Shown: positions 34,432 through 43,967 of the stretch, piece after piece | Layout of the letters: every line of letters begins with the position of its first letter | Numbering within the stretch: position 1 is the first letter of the stretch | IMG/VR virus record: IMGVR_UViG_3300033388_002613 | Span: 1-43,967 of that record | From: a virus | Strand: one strand, 5' to 3' | DNA: 43,967 nt | Notes under the pieces: generated by a model | What the model was told of the DNA's origin: nothing | Database searches by the model: none | What the model saw: only the letters and a program-made list of their open reading frames with translations | Program-made: the position numbers and the translations under genes

Positions 34432-37400
34432 ATGGCAACTAATATTAAAAATGTATATAATCTCGCGCAACTAGTACGATATTTGTATGCTAAAACAAGT
34501 GAGTTAGCAGAAGATATGAGTACATCATCATTAGAGTATGGTATGTGGACAGGTTTAGTTACTAGTCCAAAAGCAATATCATTCCTGCCAGGTACACCAT
34601 CTATAGACACTATAGATTTTCATAGTTTAATGGTTGATAGTATTTCTAGCATCTATTCTGATTTAGGTTTAAACGCATCTAATTTTAATAATGCTATTAT
34701 AGATCCTGATGTTCATAGTTTAGTTGACTCTAAAGATAAAGGATTATCTCCTGGTGATATATTAGAAGTTAAAGCGTTTGGTTCATCACACTTAGATAAG
34801 GACTCTGTTACATATATTACAATGGTTATGGATGCGGGTAATAATCAACTGATAACATATCCTAAAATACATTTAGGTTCTAGTAAAAAGAATATTAAGT
34901 ACACTAAGCTATATAGTTTAAAGAAGACATTACCAGAAGGAGCACTTAACAAACTCAATACTGAAGTGGGTCAATTCTTAGAATACGTAAGTAGTTCAAA
35001 GTTAAATGCTGAGATTAGACCAAGTGCTGTGTCTTCAACTAAAGGGTTTTTACAAATTGGAGATATCAAATTCATAGTTAGCCCAACTCAAATATCATTC
35101 AGTACACAGAATGGATATCAATACTTCCCTACAATTCGTACACGAGGTAATCCTAAGATCCCTACTATGCAAGAAGCAAAGGAAGTGAACATTAGTTTAA
35201 TCTTTCCTAATACTAATTCTATTAATAATGAGCTACTACCATTGTATGCCATGTTTAAACGCGCGCCATTTGTTAACATTAAAAACAAAGACATATCTAA
35301 TTTCTTCCACGAACTTAAAGATGATGAAGACTTTGTATCAGTTGCGCTATCATCTATTAATATCCAAAGTGTGAAAGGGTTTCCAAACACAGTTCAAGCT
35401 AGCCTAACACTACTACCATTCCAGAAGGAAGCAGTAGGTGTAGCATTTAAAGCATTAAAAACATTTGATGACGTTAGATATAAACAACTTAAATATAGTT
35501 ACATAACTGATGATTTTGATTCTATAGCTAATCAGAGTGAAGCACGTCTACGAGATAAGAGTGCATACTTTGGTAATGATATTAGTAGAATTGGACTTGG
35601 TAAAGATAATGATATAGGTTTTAATATAACTAGTGACTTTAGTTATAGTGAACCATTCCGCGCTTACTATCAAGGGCTATTAAAATATAGAAATAGTGTT
35701 ACAGATGAACTTGGTAACATAATAAGAAAAACAAATAATGACACCATATCATTGAATCCATTTAGACCTATGAAGGATACGAGTTATATCACAGCATATA
35801 TAGCTGATGCTAACCAACGTCCATTCAAGTTAGAGTATAGTTACGTTGATGAAAACGTTAGAGATTATACTAAAGCTATGAATAAAAGAAAAATGGATGC
35901 GAGATTAGATCTGTCTAGAATTGTAGGAACAGCTCGCACTGCATTACAATCAGTTGATGAGTTTAAAGAGAACCTACAAACAACTATTATAACACAACAA
36001 GATTTCTTTGATTCAACTCTTGCGCAGTTCAACTCATTAGATAGCTTCTTATCTGAATATTTCCAAGGCTTAGGATTACAAATAAATAATCCAGGAGTGC
36101 CACAAGTTAAAAGTTTAACTGAACTGTGTATCAAGATAGTGAAAGCTAAAGTTAACATTCAAGGTATCTCTATAGAAGACGCTGAATCTCTTTACAATAT
36201 TGGTAGTAAATTATTAAAGAAGGATGAAGTTTTAACTATCAATAGACAGGACAATATAGAATTCACAGATAAGATTAGCATCACTGATAAAGATGGTCAG
36301 ACTATCACAGCTGACAGCTATCTAGATGCTATCATTGAAAAGATGTTTGCAGCAGCTGAAATATTAAAAACACATACTGATGAAGGTGAGAGTGATACTG
36401 ACTACGATAAGTTTGTACTATTCTGGCAGAACATATATGATGTTATCTCAAGTGGTGGAGATGAAATAGATCTCAATACATTACTAACTAAAAACATTCA
36501 AGGTATGTCTACTGACGTTGTTGATATAGATAATAAGAATGATGTAGTGGATGGCTGGGGTATAACGTTTTCAAATAAATTTGTACCTATGCAATTACTA
36601 GGTTTCAAATATCCATTCTATCAACATATTGGATCAGATGATATCAACTTATCTATGAGTATAACTTCATTACAGAATGGTAGAGAATATGGTTTAAAAG
36701 AGAAGCTATCATTATTAAATGATAGACTACAACGAACTACTAAGATTATACTAATGAACATGCCTGAGTTAATTCACGCATACGATAAGAACTTAAAGGT
36801 TCAGTCTGAACACTCTAGTGCTACTAACCCTGTGCCTCTAGCTGATGGACATATCTTAAGTGTATTTGGGTTAAGGAATCTAGTATATAATAACTCTAAT
36901 GTGCAAACTATAACTGGTAAGCCAGACGCCTGGTCTATATCTGTTAACTTCACACAAGATAACTTCACACTACAAGAGTATCAATCTATAAACTCAGTAG
37001 ATAATAATTATACATTCGAAGATGATATAACTAATCTATTAGTTCGTAGTGATATGAATGAAAACAAACAAGTTACAGTGTATGATTATATACCAAATAA
37101 AGAAGCTATCAAAGCTGAACTAATAAAAGCTCAAACTAATGAAGAGTTAGCTAAGACGTTACAAAAAATGCTTCCTGGAATAGACTTATCTAATACTGCT
37201 ATACAAGACGTAGCTGATAATGATCTGATCTCATCCATTGGACCGTTGTCTTCTAACATGGCGCCATCTGATAAGTCTCAGCTTAACGATATAATAATAG
37301 GTCTTAACTTTGCAGAATATTATAAAACATTCTTAATGAATATAGCTAAGACGTTAAATAGTGATACTGAAAATTTCAATACAGCTAATAGAGCATCATC

Positions 37401-40400
37401 TAAGACTTTAATTGATAACATAATTAAAGAGTATAAATCTAACGATGTTATGTCTAAGCTATTTCTTAGAGTAGAAAACAAATCAGATTCTAGTAAACTA
37501 CGTGAGGCTTTAGCTGGTGATAATAATGAACGATTTAAAACTATATATAAAAATGTTATAGCTAGAATAGATTCACTATATGAACTTCAAGCTAACATAT
37601 TATTCCAAGGTGTACCTGAACCAACTCTACTACGTAATCTTCCTATAACTAAATGGAAAGATGTAATTACATACGGTGTCCAAGGTGGAACTGTAGGACT
37701 TGTTATGGGTGGCGGTTACGTTCTTATGGGTGCTGCCGCTGGTCTTACTCTTGTTACTGGTGGACTAGCGTTACCAATCGCTGCTGTTATGATTGGGTTT
37801 GCTGCGGCAAATGTCGCTGCTAAAGTATACAATACTGCTGAAGCTGCTACATCTAACGCACTTGTTAGTGGACTCAATGCTATAAATAGTACCATTAAAA
37901 ATAATAAGCAAACTATTACTAAATTACTAGAAGGTATTAGAGGATCATATCTATCTCAACTATCTAGAATAATATTAAAAGACCCTTATATCTTAAAACA
38001 ACTATTTGGTGATGAAGTATATGAAGCAGTTAGAGATAATTACAATTCATTTGGAGTTAATTGTTATAAAGATTTCGATGTTAAAAATGTAGATATTGCA
38101 GTTTTAAATGATGACCCAAAGCTATCAAAGCAAACATTTAATTTCGCACCTGACTTCTATTTATATAATAAGGATCTAGGTGAATTAAAAAAAGAAGAAT
38201 TTATTAAAGATGAATTACAAAACAAAATAACATCTTCTGAAATTCAAGCTAATATAATATTCCAAGATTTCAAAAAAGTAGTTATCAAATTAGAAACTAA
38301 TAAAGAATTATTATTCAAAGATGACACTGAGCTATACGGAAAGATAATATCAGATCTTAAGTTTATGAAGAACTCTAATGGTACTGACGCTAATGTCGCA
38401 ACACCTAATCTATCTACTACTAGTGATGTAGATGGAATAATTGTTGACTTAGCTAATGTGTATCTACAAATAGTAAGTAAGTATTCTGGTACTGGTATTG
38501 TAGATAATGGCAATGATACTACGGCTACTGACGCTCTTGATGTTGATGGATTAAAATTCAACATGTTACACGTAGCGCGTATAACTAGACTACTATCATT
38601 AAGAGAGATACAAATATCAATCAATGCAGCTATTAATGATGAGCAATATAGTTCATATAAAACATCTAAAGATAAGGATAAGGATCAAGATAAGAGTATT
38701 TTAACACTTCAGGGTGTTAGTAAAACATCAGTTAATAAATATAAACGATACATAGACTTATATTTCTCACAGTTTAAATCAGCTAATGAAATACTACTAG
38801 ATCAAGGACAGGTAGAAAGTACTGAGAAACAATCATTACTATATATCCCTGATGGCAAACGAGGCTCTATCACACAAATAGAAACTCAGATATATACTCT
38901 ACTACATCAACTATATGTACTAGATAGTGGTATCAAAGACGCTGTTGCTAATGGTAAGATGAATATCAATCTTAATAACTTCACTGATATACCTGAACTA
39001 GAATTGTTAAAATGGTATAACTGGAGATCAGCGGAGCAAGCGTTAACTGACGTAGAAATGTTAAATGATTTTAGAAAGTTCTCTAAGTCACAACTAACTA
39101 AAAGTACAGCTAAGTTATTCCCTACTCAAAAAATATACTTTGTTGAAGAAGATGGAAAGCTAGTACGTAATCTAGATGATTACTATTCATATGATGCTAT
39201 ACAAGCTGTTGACATTGTTATGAATAAATACGCAGCGGGTAGAACAGCTGTGTTAAGATTAGGTAACATGTTTAATAACTTAACTGATAAGATAAGTATT
39301 ATGGCTGAAGCTTTAGATTTTAAAGATAGAATCGATCAGATAGATGACCTGTTCTTAGGTACACTAGACATTAAGCCTGGAACTAAGATGATTATCAAAC
39401 AAGGTTATAGCGCTAATGATAAAGATCTACCTGTTGTGTTCGTTGGTAAGATTACTGATATGAAACCAGGTCCAGTTACAGAGATAGTTGCTCAGAGTTA
39501 TGGAGCTCAATTGAACCATTACATTGAAAAGTTAAACTTTGGTTTCTTATCATCTAGAAATGAACATGGTGATGTTGCTATAAATATCTTAGATAAGATG
39601 ATTTCAGCTGATGGACTTGGTAAGATGGACCCTACTAATGTTTTAAGTACTACGTTTAGTGGTAAGAATATTGGTAAGGTTAGAGAGAATACATTCAGTA
39701 AGTTTCTAATATCAAATATAACTACTAAGTTAAATGCTGGATTACTAGCATTCGATAACCCAAGAGATGAAAACATATATCTACCTCTTAGATTAGTAGA
39801 CTCAGTATGGGATAAAATAACATTTGACTGGCGCGTATATCAACAGACAGTATGGCAAGCGTTAGGTGAGCTAGCACTACATCATAGAAATACATTTCCT
39901 ATGGTTAAGCTATACAATAATGATAGACTTGCTAGTATGGATGAGCTAAGAGAGACAGTTATAGTTGGTGATAAAGCTGGATATTATAAGCACACTGATT
40001 CATATGGGTTCTCTTCTATGCATTACAAACAAATTAAAGAAGCTATAGATAATTGGAATACCGATATGGTTCCATATTTAACATTACTAGTTACTGGGTT
40101 AAGTAAACATATTATAGCTAACAATACTGGAAATATAACTAAGGATCTGATAGCTGATGGTTTTGCTCGTTTTGCTAAAGAGAATCCAATCTATGGAGAT
40201 CATAAAGTTGCCAATCTGATTGGTTATATTGTGAAGCACACAGCGGAGACTAAGAAGCTAACGCAACATATTACTAATAAGTATATGTCACTATTGCTTA
40301 TTAAAAAGTATATGTTAGTAGTTGAAGGTGAAAAGTTTGATAGCGTTACAGCATTCATACAGGGTATAGTTGGTGAAACATTTAAAGACTTATTCCATTC

Positions 40401-41976
40401 ACCTGATGCAATTACTGGATTAAATAAGCTGTTAACAATATATACTAGTAAATCATCCGCATTTAAAAGTGACTTAATAGTATCTAAAACAAGCTACAAG
40501 CTACAGTCAGCGTTAAAATATACATATGGTGACGACCTATTTATAAATTTCTTACATAGTATTATGTTAATGGCTATGAAGAAAGATGGTAAAATGTCAT
40601 TTGATTTAGATTTCATAACTGAAGAGCTATCTATTGAAGACTATCTGGATATTAAACCAGTGCTAACAGATAATACGGAACAGAATCTAGCTAGGGATAT
40701 GCAGTACACTAAAATACAAAACCATCATTTAGTGTCAGATAACTCAGACATCATATCTAATAATATAATGGTATCTCAATCATTTAATAATGCAGTGACA
40801 GTTTATTACTCAGAAGAACCAGTATATGATTCCTCTGCTGCTAACGGTGCTGTATATCCATTTACTATAAAAGCATTTGGTGATACTAGAGATGGTGATA
40901 CTAGAATATTAGAAACATTCCAAAAGAACATTGACCCAAACTACTTTGATATCGCAGTAAATCTTAGTGGATTAGTTACTGATTACAATGGAACGTCAAA
41001 ATACAATGAAGCAAATGATGATGCTAAGAATCAAGAGTATAACTCTAGACACTTTGATACATCACTTAAGCCAGTTTGGAATAAACTACCAGCGTTTTAT
41101 AAAGTAGGCTTAGGTTTACTTCAACGTGAAGTAGAACAAATGTACAGAGGCACACTACAATTAGTAGGATATCCATATATTGAACCATTTGATATCATCC
41201 ATTTAGATGACCAGATGAATAACATGGTTGGAACTATTGAAGTAGAAGAAGTGATACATTCATTTAATCCACAGCAAGGATTCATAACAACTATAACTCC
41301 ATCTATGATTACGTATGATCGTAATCCAATTAGAATGGCAGAGATAGCTACTATGAAAAGAATTGTTAAAATTGGTGAAGAGTACAAAGGTCTATATAAA
41401 TCAGCACGTAGATGGAATGCGTCCTTTGCAGCTCTAGGAGCAGCTATAGGAGTAGCAGGAGTTATAGGAACTGGTGGACTAATACTACCTATCATAATGG
41501 GATTAGGTGCAGTTGGATCTGCAGTACCAATGGTATCAAACTTATATGGTGCTACATATGGTGCTAACGTTGCTCAAAATAACTTTTTATATGATCACTT
41601 TGGTAATCTATTTGGTAGAGATTGTATTAACTTCTCAGCATTAACATATCATGGCGCTCCATTTATGGGTGGTTTTGGTGGAGTTGATTATACTAACATT
41701 ACAAGTATCATAAATCATCAAGCAATGGATGGTAGTATCATGCGTAGAATGGCAGGAGCAGCTGACTATGAATCAGCTTGGATCGCATCTCGTGGTAACC
41801 TTGAGAACATGGATTTAAAAACTACATTCTTTACTACTAGAGAAACACCATTCATATCTAATGTACTTAAAGGATTCTATGCGGCTAACGTATGGGGTAA
41901 GAAAAACAGAATGAGATATACAATGAGTAATATGATTGAACATAACATAAGAAATGGATTCAACGGAGGCAAATAA
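34432..41976 (+). CDS. Giant baseplate hub protein, 2514 aa
   Basis: Contains several parts typical of contractile-tail hub proteins. Residues about 205-335 (GDIKFIVSPTQISFSTQNGY, followed by a long beta-rich part with ending LTLLPFQKEA) and 709-865 (FSNKFVPMQLLGFKYPFY) look like two related beta domains of the distal-tail/hub type. Residues about 1640-1680 (IKPGTKMIIKQGYS then FVGKITDMKPGP) and 1799-1815 (VYQQTVWQALGELALHHR) match hub domains of the gp27/gpD/gp44 type, and 2236-2300 (GTLQLVGYPYIEPFDIIHL) matches their last barrel. Hydrophobic Gly/Ala-rich stretches lie at about 1084-1128 and 2330-2385. Usual hub proteins are 300-400 aa, so this is enlarged several-fold with helical insertions. 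Start ATG 34432 follows CGGAG. Confidence 0.82.
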   Translation: MATNIKNVYNLAQLVRYLYAKTSELAEDMSTSSLEYGMWTGLVTSPKAISFLPGTPSIDTIDFHSLMVDSISSIYSDLGLNASNFNNAIIDPDVHSLVDSKDKGLSPGDILEVKAFGSSHLDKDSVTYITMVMDAGNNQLITYPKIHLGSSKKNIKYTKLYSLKKTLPEGALNKLNTEVGQFLEYVSSSKLNAEIRPSAVSSTKGFLQIGDIKFIVSPTQISFSTQNGYQYFPTIRTRGNPKIPTMQEAKEVNISLIFPNTNSINNELLPLYAMFKRAPFVNIKNKDISNFFHELKDDEDFVSVALSSINIQSVKGFPNTVQASLTLLPFQKEAVGVAFKALKTFDDVRYKQLKYSYITDDFDSIANQSEARLRDKSAYFGNDISRIGLGKDNDIGFNITSDFSYSEPFRAYYQGLLKYRNSVTDELGNIIRKTNNDTISLNPFRPMKDTSYITAYIADANQRPFKLEYSYVDENVRDYTKAMNKRKMDARLDLSRIVGTARTALQSVDEFKENLQTTIITQQDFFDSTLAQFNSLDSFLSEYFQGLGLQINNPGVPQVKSLTELCIKIVKAKVNIQGISIEDAESLYNIGSKLLKKDEVLTINRQDNIEFTDKISITDKDGQTITADSYLDAIIEKMFAAAEILKTHTDEGESDTDYDKFVLFWQNIYDVISSGGDEIDLNTLLTKNIQGMSTDVVDIDNKNDVVDGWGITFSNKFVPMQLLGFKYPFYQHIGSDDINLSMSITSLQNGREYGLKEKLSLLNDRLQRTTKIILMNMPELIHAYDKNLKVQSEHSSATNPVPLADGHILSVFGLRNLVYNNSNVQTITGKPDAWSISVNFTQDNFTLQEYQSINSVDNNYTFEDDITNLLVRSDMNENKQVTVYDYIPNKEAIKAELIKAQTNEELAKTLQKMLPGIDLSNTAIQDVADNDLISSIGPLSSNMAPSDKSQLNDIIIGLNFAEYYKTFLMNIAKTLNSDTENFNTANRASSKTLIDNIIKEYKSNDVMSKLFLRVENKSDSSKLREALAGDNNERFKTIYKNVIARIDSLYELQANILFQGVPEPTLLRNLPITKWKDVITYGVQGGTVGLVMGGGYVLMGAAAGLTLVTGGLALPIAAVMIGFAAANVAAKVYNTAEAATSNALVSGLNAINSTIKNNKQTITKLLEGIRGSYLSQLSRIILKDPYILKQLFGDEVYEAVRDNYNSFGVNCYKDFDVKNVDIAVLNDDPKLSKQTFNFAPDFYLYNKDLGELKKEEFIKDELQNKITSSEIQANIIFQDFKKVVIKLETNKELLFKDDTELYGKIISDLKFMKNSNGTDANVATPNLSTTSDVDGIIVDLANVYLQIVSKYSGTGIVDNGNDTTATDALDVDGLKFNMLHVARITRLLSLREIQISINAAINDEQYSSYKTSKDKDKDQDKSILTLQGVSKTSVNKYKRYIDLYFSQFKSANEILLDQGQVESTEKQSLLYIPDGKRGSITQIETQIYTLLHQLYVLDSGIKDAVANGKMNINLNNFTDIPELELLKWYNWRSAEQALTDVEMLNDFRKFSKSQLTKSTAKLFPTQKIYFVEEDGKLVRNLDDYYSYDAIQAVDIVMNKYAAGRTAVLRLGNMFNNLTDKISIMAEALDFKDRIDQIDDLFLGTLDIKPGTKMIIKQGYSANDKDLPVVFVGKITDMKPGPVTEIVAQSYGAQLNHYIEKLNFGFLSSRNEHGDVAINILDKMISADGLGKMDPTNVLSTTFSGKNIGKVRENTFSKFLISNITTKLNAGLLAFDNPRDENIYLPLRLVDSVWDKITFDWRVYQQTVWQALGELALHHRNTFPMVKLYNNDRLASMDELRETVIVGDKAGYYKHTDSYGFSSMHYKQIKEAIDNWNTDMVPYLTLLVTGLSKHIIANNTGNITKDLIADGFARFAKENPIYGDHKVANLIGYIVKHTAETKKLTQHITNKYMSLLLIKKYMLVVEGEKFDSVTAFIQGIVGETFKDLFHSPDAITGLNKLLTIYTSKSSAFKSDLIVSKTSYKLQSALKYTYGDDLFINFLHSIMLMAMKKDGKMSFDLDFITEELSIEDYLDIKPVLTDNTEQNLARDMQYTKIQNHHLVSDNSDIISNNIMVSQSFNNAVTVYYSEEPVYDSSAANGAVYPFTIKAFGDTRDGDTRILETFQKNIDPNYFDIAVNLSGLVTDYNGTSKYNEANDDAKNQEYNSRHFDTSLKPVWNKLPAFYKVGLGLLQREVEQMYRGTLQLVGYPYIEPFDIIHLDDQMNNMVGTIEVEEVIHSFNPQQGFITTITPSMITYDRNPIRMAEIATMKRIVKIGEEYKGLYKSARRWNASFAALGAAIGVAGVIGTGGLILPIIMGLGAVGSAVPMVSNLYGATYGANVAQNNFLYDHFGNLFGRDCINFSALTYHGAPFMGGFGGVDYTNITSIINHQAMDGSIMRRMAGAADYESAWIASRGNLENMDLKTTFFTTRETPFISNVLKGFYAANVWGKKNRMRYTMSNMIEHNIRNGFNGGK

Positions 41977-41977
41977 C

Positions 41978-42787
41978 ATGGCACTAGATAACACGGGTAA
42001 AAACATAGCAATGACGGTAGCTAAATTAGATGACGTTAACTACTACAATAATACTCAACAGATAATTAGAGTAAAGATTGAAGCTAACGAAAATTATAGG
42101 TATTATGATTTTCCATTACTTAATACAGGAGAGTATCCTAATCCAGGAATGCATCATGTGCTATTATTCACACACGATGATACATTAGAAAAAGTTGGTA
42201 ATGCTATATTGCCAACTGATGAAGTGAGATTACAAATGCCACCAGGCTATTCAAATGGTAGTAGTTTACTACCTAGGATTAATGATGGCTATGCTATATT
42301 AATTAATACAAATGCTAAAAATAATACTACTAAACAAGGTGTTAGTCACATGGGTAATTTTAATTTAGAATCTAATCTCGCATCAGATAGAAATGAGATC
42401 AGACATTCTATATCACCAGCGTTAAATAAGAACTATACTACTACTGAAGATCAGTTTAAAACTGACAAAGATTATCAGAATATTGGTATCTTTGTTACTG
42501 ATAATAGTATTGTCTTGAAGACTGAAGGTGGTACTATATTATTGGGCCCAGATGGTATATCATTATTAGGTCCAAAAACTGAATCTCATCAAATAACATC
42601 AGGTGGTGTAATGGCAGATAACCCATTAACCCGATTACCTATTCCTGCTACATTAATGACTCCAATGGTTATACCAAACTATCCAAATATTGACTTCATA
42701 ATGGCACTTGGGAATAATGTAAATAGAATGGTACAAACTGGAATCGTTGCTGGTAGAGCAGTGAGCGCAGTTTCAGCCTTAGCTTAG
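41978..42787 (+). CDS. Baseplate spike-like protein, 269 aa
   Basis: Start placed at ATG 41978, one base after the hub stop and behind GGAGG at 41965-41969; an in-frame ATG at 41954 lies inside the hub gene and has no site. Residues 10-150 could be an OB-like domain. Residues about 180-205 (NSIVLKTEGGTILLGPDGIS) read like the start of a spike or beta-helix rod, and the C-terminal third contains hydrophobic short repeats (PIPATLMTPMVIPNYPNIDF). Spike (gpV/gp5-like) proteins sit below the hub and follow its gene, which fits. The assignment is moderate. Confidence 0.7.
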   Translation: MALDNTGKNIAMTVAKLDDVNYYNNTQQIIRVKIEANENYRYYDFPLLNTGEYPNPGMHHVLLFTHDDTLEKVGNAILPTDEVRLQMPPGYSNGSSLLPRINDGYAILINTNAKNNTTKQGVSHMGNFNLESNLASDRNEIRHSISPALNKNYTTTEDQFKTDKDYQNIGIFVTDNSIVLKTEGGTILLGPDGISLLGPKTESHQITSGGVMADNPLTRLPIPATLMTPMVIPNYPNIDFIMALGNNVNRMVQTGIVAGRAVSAVSALA

Positions 42788-42796
42788 GAATAAATT

Positions 42797-43306
42797 ATGG
42801 ATTTACTAAATCAAAATCGTGACATATTACTATCTTATGATACTGACCTTGACTTTGAGAACGGTGATCTAATGGTTACCTCTGGTGCTGACATGATTAA
42901 ACGTAAAGTCTTTAAGTTGATGATAACTAATATGAATGATTGGAAGCGTGATAAGAGTATTGGAGCTAGCCCTAATAAATTTACAGGTGAACCTAATACT
43001 AGACAGACAGGTGGGTTAATCAAACAGTTCTTAGAATCACAAATTCAGCCTAACATAGTACCTGCAATTATAGAAGTTAAAGTTGTACCCATTAATACTG
43101 ACAGTATTAAAATATATATAACACTATTTTTAGACGGATCTATTATTGGTAATATGCCATTCTCTTTAGATTTCATAAACGGATTATTATATACTCAGTT
43201 TGATGACAAGACTGACAAACTTATATCTAGTGATGCTATTAAAATTAATAGCGTTGAAGATATATCTACGCCAAATATTTATAAAGATAGATTGCGGTTT
43301 CAATAA
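42797..43306 (+). CDS. Baseplate wedge protein, gp25/W-like, 169 aa
   Basis: The wedge protein of the gp25/gpW family links the baseplate hub to the sheath. The order YDTDLDFENGDLMVTSGADM, then KRKVFKLMITNMNDW, and later IEVKVVPINTDSIKIYITLF matches this small, lysozyme-like-fold family, here slightly longer than the usual 100-150 residues. The next gene is a J-like wedge protein, the standard neighbour. AGGAAT precedes ATG 42797. Confidence 0.78.
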   Translation: MDLLNQNRDILLSYDTDLDFENGDLMVTSGADMIKRKVFKLMITNMNDWKRDKSIGASPNKFTGEPNTRQTGGLIKQFLESQIQPNIVPAIIEVKVVPINTDSIKIYITLFLDGSIIGNMPFSLDFINGLLYTQFDDKTDKLISSDAIKINSVEDISTPNIYKDRLRFQ

Positions 43307-43317
43307 GAGGTTAAATT

Positions 43318-43967
43318 ATGCCAATTAAAAGATCATATTCAGAGATAAAAAGTGATGGTAAACTTAGACTAAGAAACTATACACCTATTACTGAATTTGG
43401 ACCAACTAGTATAGCTAATTCAATGTTAGATATAGTAGCATCAGAGAGTGATACACTATATAGTGAGATCGAATACTTACATAAAGCTATAGACCCTACT
43501 AGAAACTACGGTAAAGAGTTAGATAACTTAGGTTATATGCAAGGTGTATCCAGAGATGATTCAGTTATAGCTATAGATGAGAGCACATCTAATGTATATT
43601 TCTACATTGATAGAGGTGTTAACAAGACTCCTAGCCAATTAATTACTGCATTATATCCTGACAACACACATGCTAACGTAAGAGATAGACTTGCTGCTCA
43701 GGGTTTCATAGATGACGCAAGGAATCCTACTAAGATAAACATCCCTACTGGTACTAAACTATATACTACTAACAAGAATAAAACATATATAACGTTACAA
43801 GCTACTAGTATAACTAGTATGAATAATGCATACGTTCCTGTTATAGCTAAGAATGAAGGTGGAAGTAATAACATTGAAGCTAATGCTTTAGTGCTTCATG
43901 ACATAACAGACATATCTATTATGAAAGACATAGCTAAGTTTCTATTATGTACTAATACTTTCCCTAT
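43318..43967 (+). CDS. Baseplate wedge protein, J/gp6-like (3' truncated by window end)
   Basis: Open from ATG 43318 (AAGAGGT upstream) to the end of the window, 216 codons without a stop. The N-terminus contains FGPTSIANSMLDIVASESDT and YGKELDNLGYMQGVSRDD, a pattern (start helix, then LD-x-LG-x-x-x-G-V-x-R) typical of baseplate J/gp6 wedge proteins. A strand-rich segment follows (IPTGTKLYTTNKNKTYITL, then an insertion). It follows the gp25-like gene, as expected. The C-terminus lies outside this window. Confidence 0.78.
   Translation, partial: MPIKRSYSEIKSDGKLRLRNYTPITEFGPTSIANSMLDIVASESDTLYSEIEYLHKAIDPTRNYGKELDNLGYMQGVSRDDSVIAIDESTSNVYFYIDRGVNKTPSQLITALYPDNTHANVRDRLAAQGFIDDARNPTKINIPTGTKLYTTNKNKTYITLQATSITSMNNAYVPVIAKNEGGSNNIEANALVLHDITDISIMKDIAKFLLCTNTFP

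Noticed and set aside
38244-38624. Minus-strand ORF of 126 aa inside the hub gene
   Set aside because: Antisense shadow with no motif and no ribosome binding site.
39579-39586. TATAAATA as a T4-type late promoter
   Set aside because: Occurs within the hub coding sequence; such strings arise by chance in AT-rich DNA, so the copy near 20155 is only suggestive.
41954-41977. Upstream ATG 41954 as start of the spike-like gene
   Set aside because: It lies inside the hub gene without an RBS; GGAGG at 41965-41969 selects ATG 41978.
1-43967. Alternative genetic code (TAG or TGA recoded)
   Set aside because: TAG ends genes at 143, 10814 and 42787 with the next gene's RBS directly after, and genes keep normal lengths under the standard code. 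The sheath TGA is followed by another TGA in the same frame.

Overview
This window is the head and tail structural region of a large, AT-rich, contractile-tailed bacteriophage (myovirus morphology). Every supported gene is on the + strand. Genes are packed end to end, often with 1-nt TAATG overlaps, and most have clear AGGAGG-type ribosome binding sites. TAA is the usual stop, with a few TAG and a single TGA. Strong Shine-Dalgarno use and hairpin plus U-tract terminators point to a bacterial host that relies on SD initiation. I cannot name the host or the closest known phage. No tRNA, integrase, transposon, CRISPR array or host gene was seen. The three giant genes (2087, 2414 and 2514 codons) suggest a jumbo-type virus.

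Head module (1-7.6 kb): the tail end of an upstream gene, two unrecognised proteins, the portal, a fused maturation protease/scaffold with a strong in-frame internal start, an unassigned structural protein, and the HK97-fold major capsid protein, closed by a Rho-independent terminator. Neck (7.7-11.8 kb): an unknown protein, a bacterial Ig-like protein, a head-tail adaptor candidate and two further neck proteins. Tail (11.8-20.7 kb): a tail sheath split over two overlapping reading frames, the tail tube, a tube paralogue with a coiled-coil tail, a third tube-like protein carrying a degenerate T4-lysozyme-like domain, and two small proteins in the tail-assembly-chaperone position. The only sizeable gap (214 bp) lies between these two small genes and holds a terminator and an 18-bp perfect palindrome.

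Giant-protein block (20.7-42.0 kb): a 2087-aa protein in the tape-measure position with a complete RecB/Cas4-type PD-(D/E)XK nuclease signature; a 2414-aa protein with DEDDh exonuclease-like motifs and, 1100 residues later, a D-x-D-G-D motif whose surroundings resemble the active site of two-barrel RNA polymerases; a 57-aa gene; and a 2514-aa baseplate hub protein. The window closes with a spike-like protein, a gp25/W-like wedge protein and the start of a J-like wedge protein.

The most interesting idea is that two adjacent giant virion proteins may carry enzymes (nuclease, exonuclease, perhaps RNA polymerase) that enter the cell with the DNA. The motifs are seen in the sequence. The enzymatic roles and the delivery are inference.
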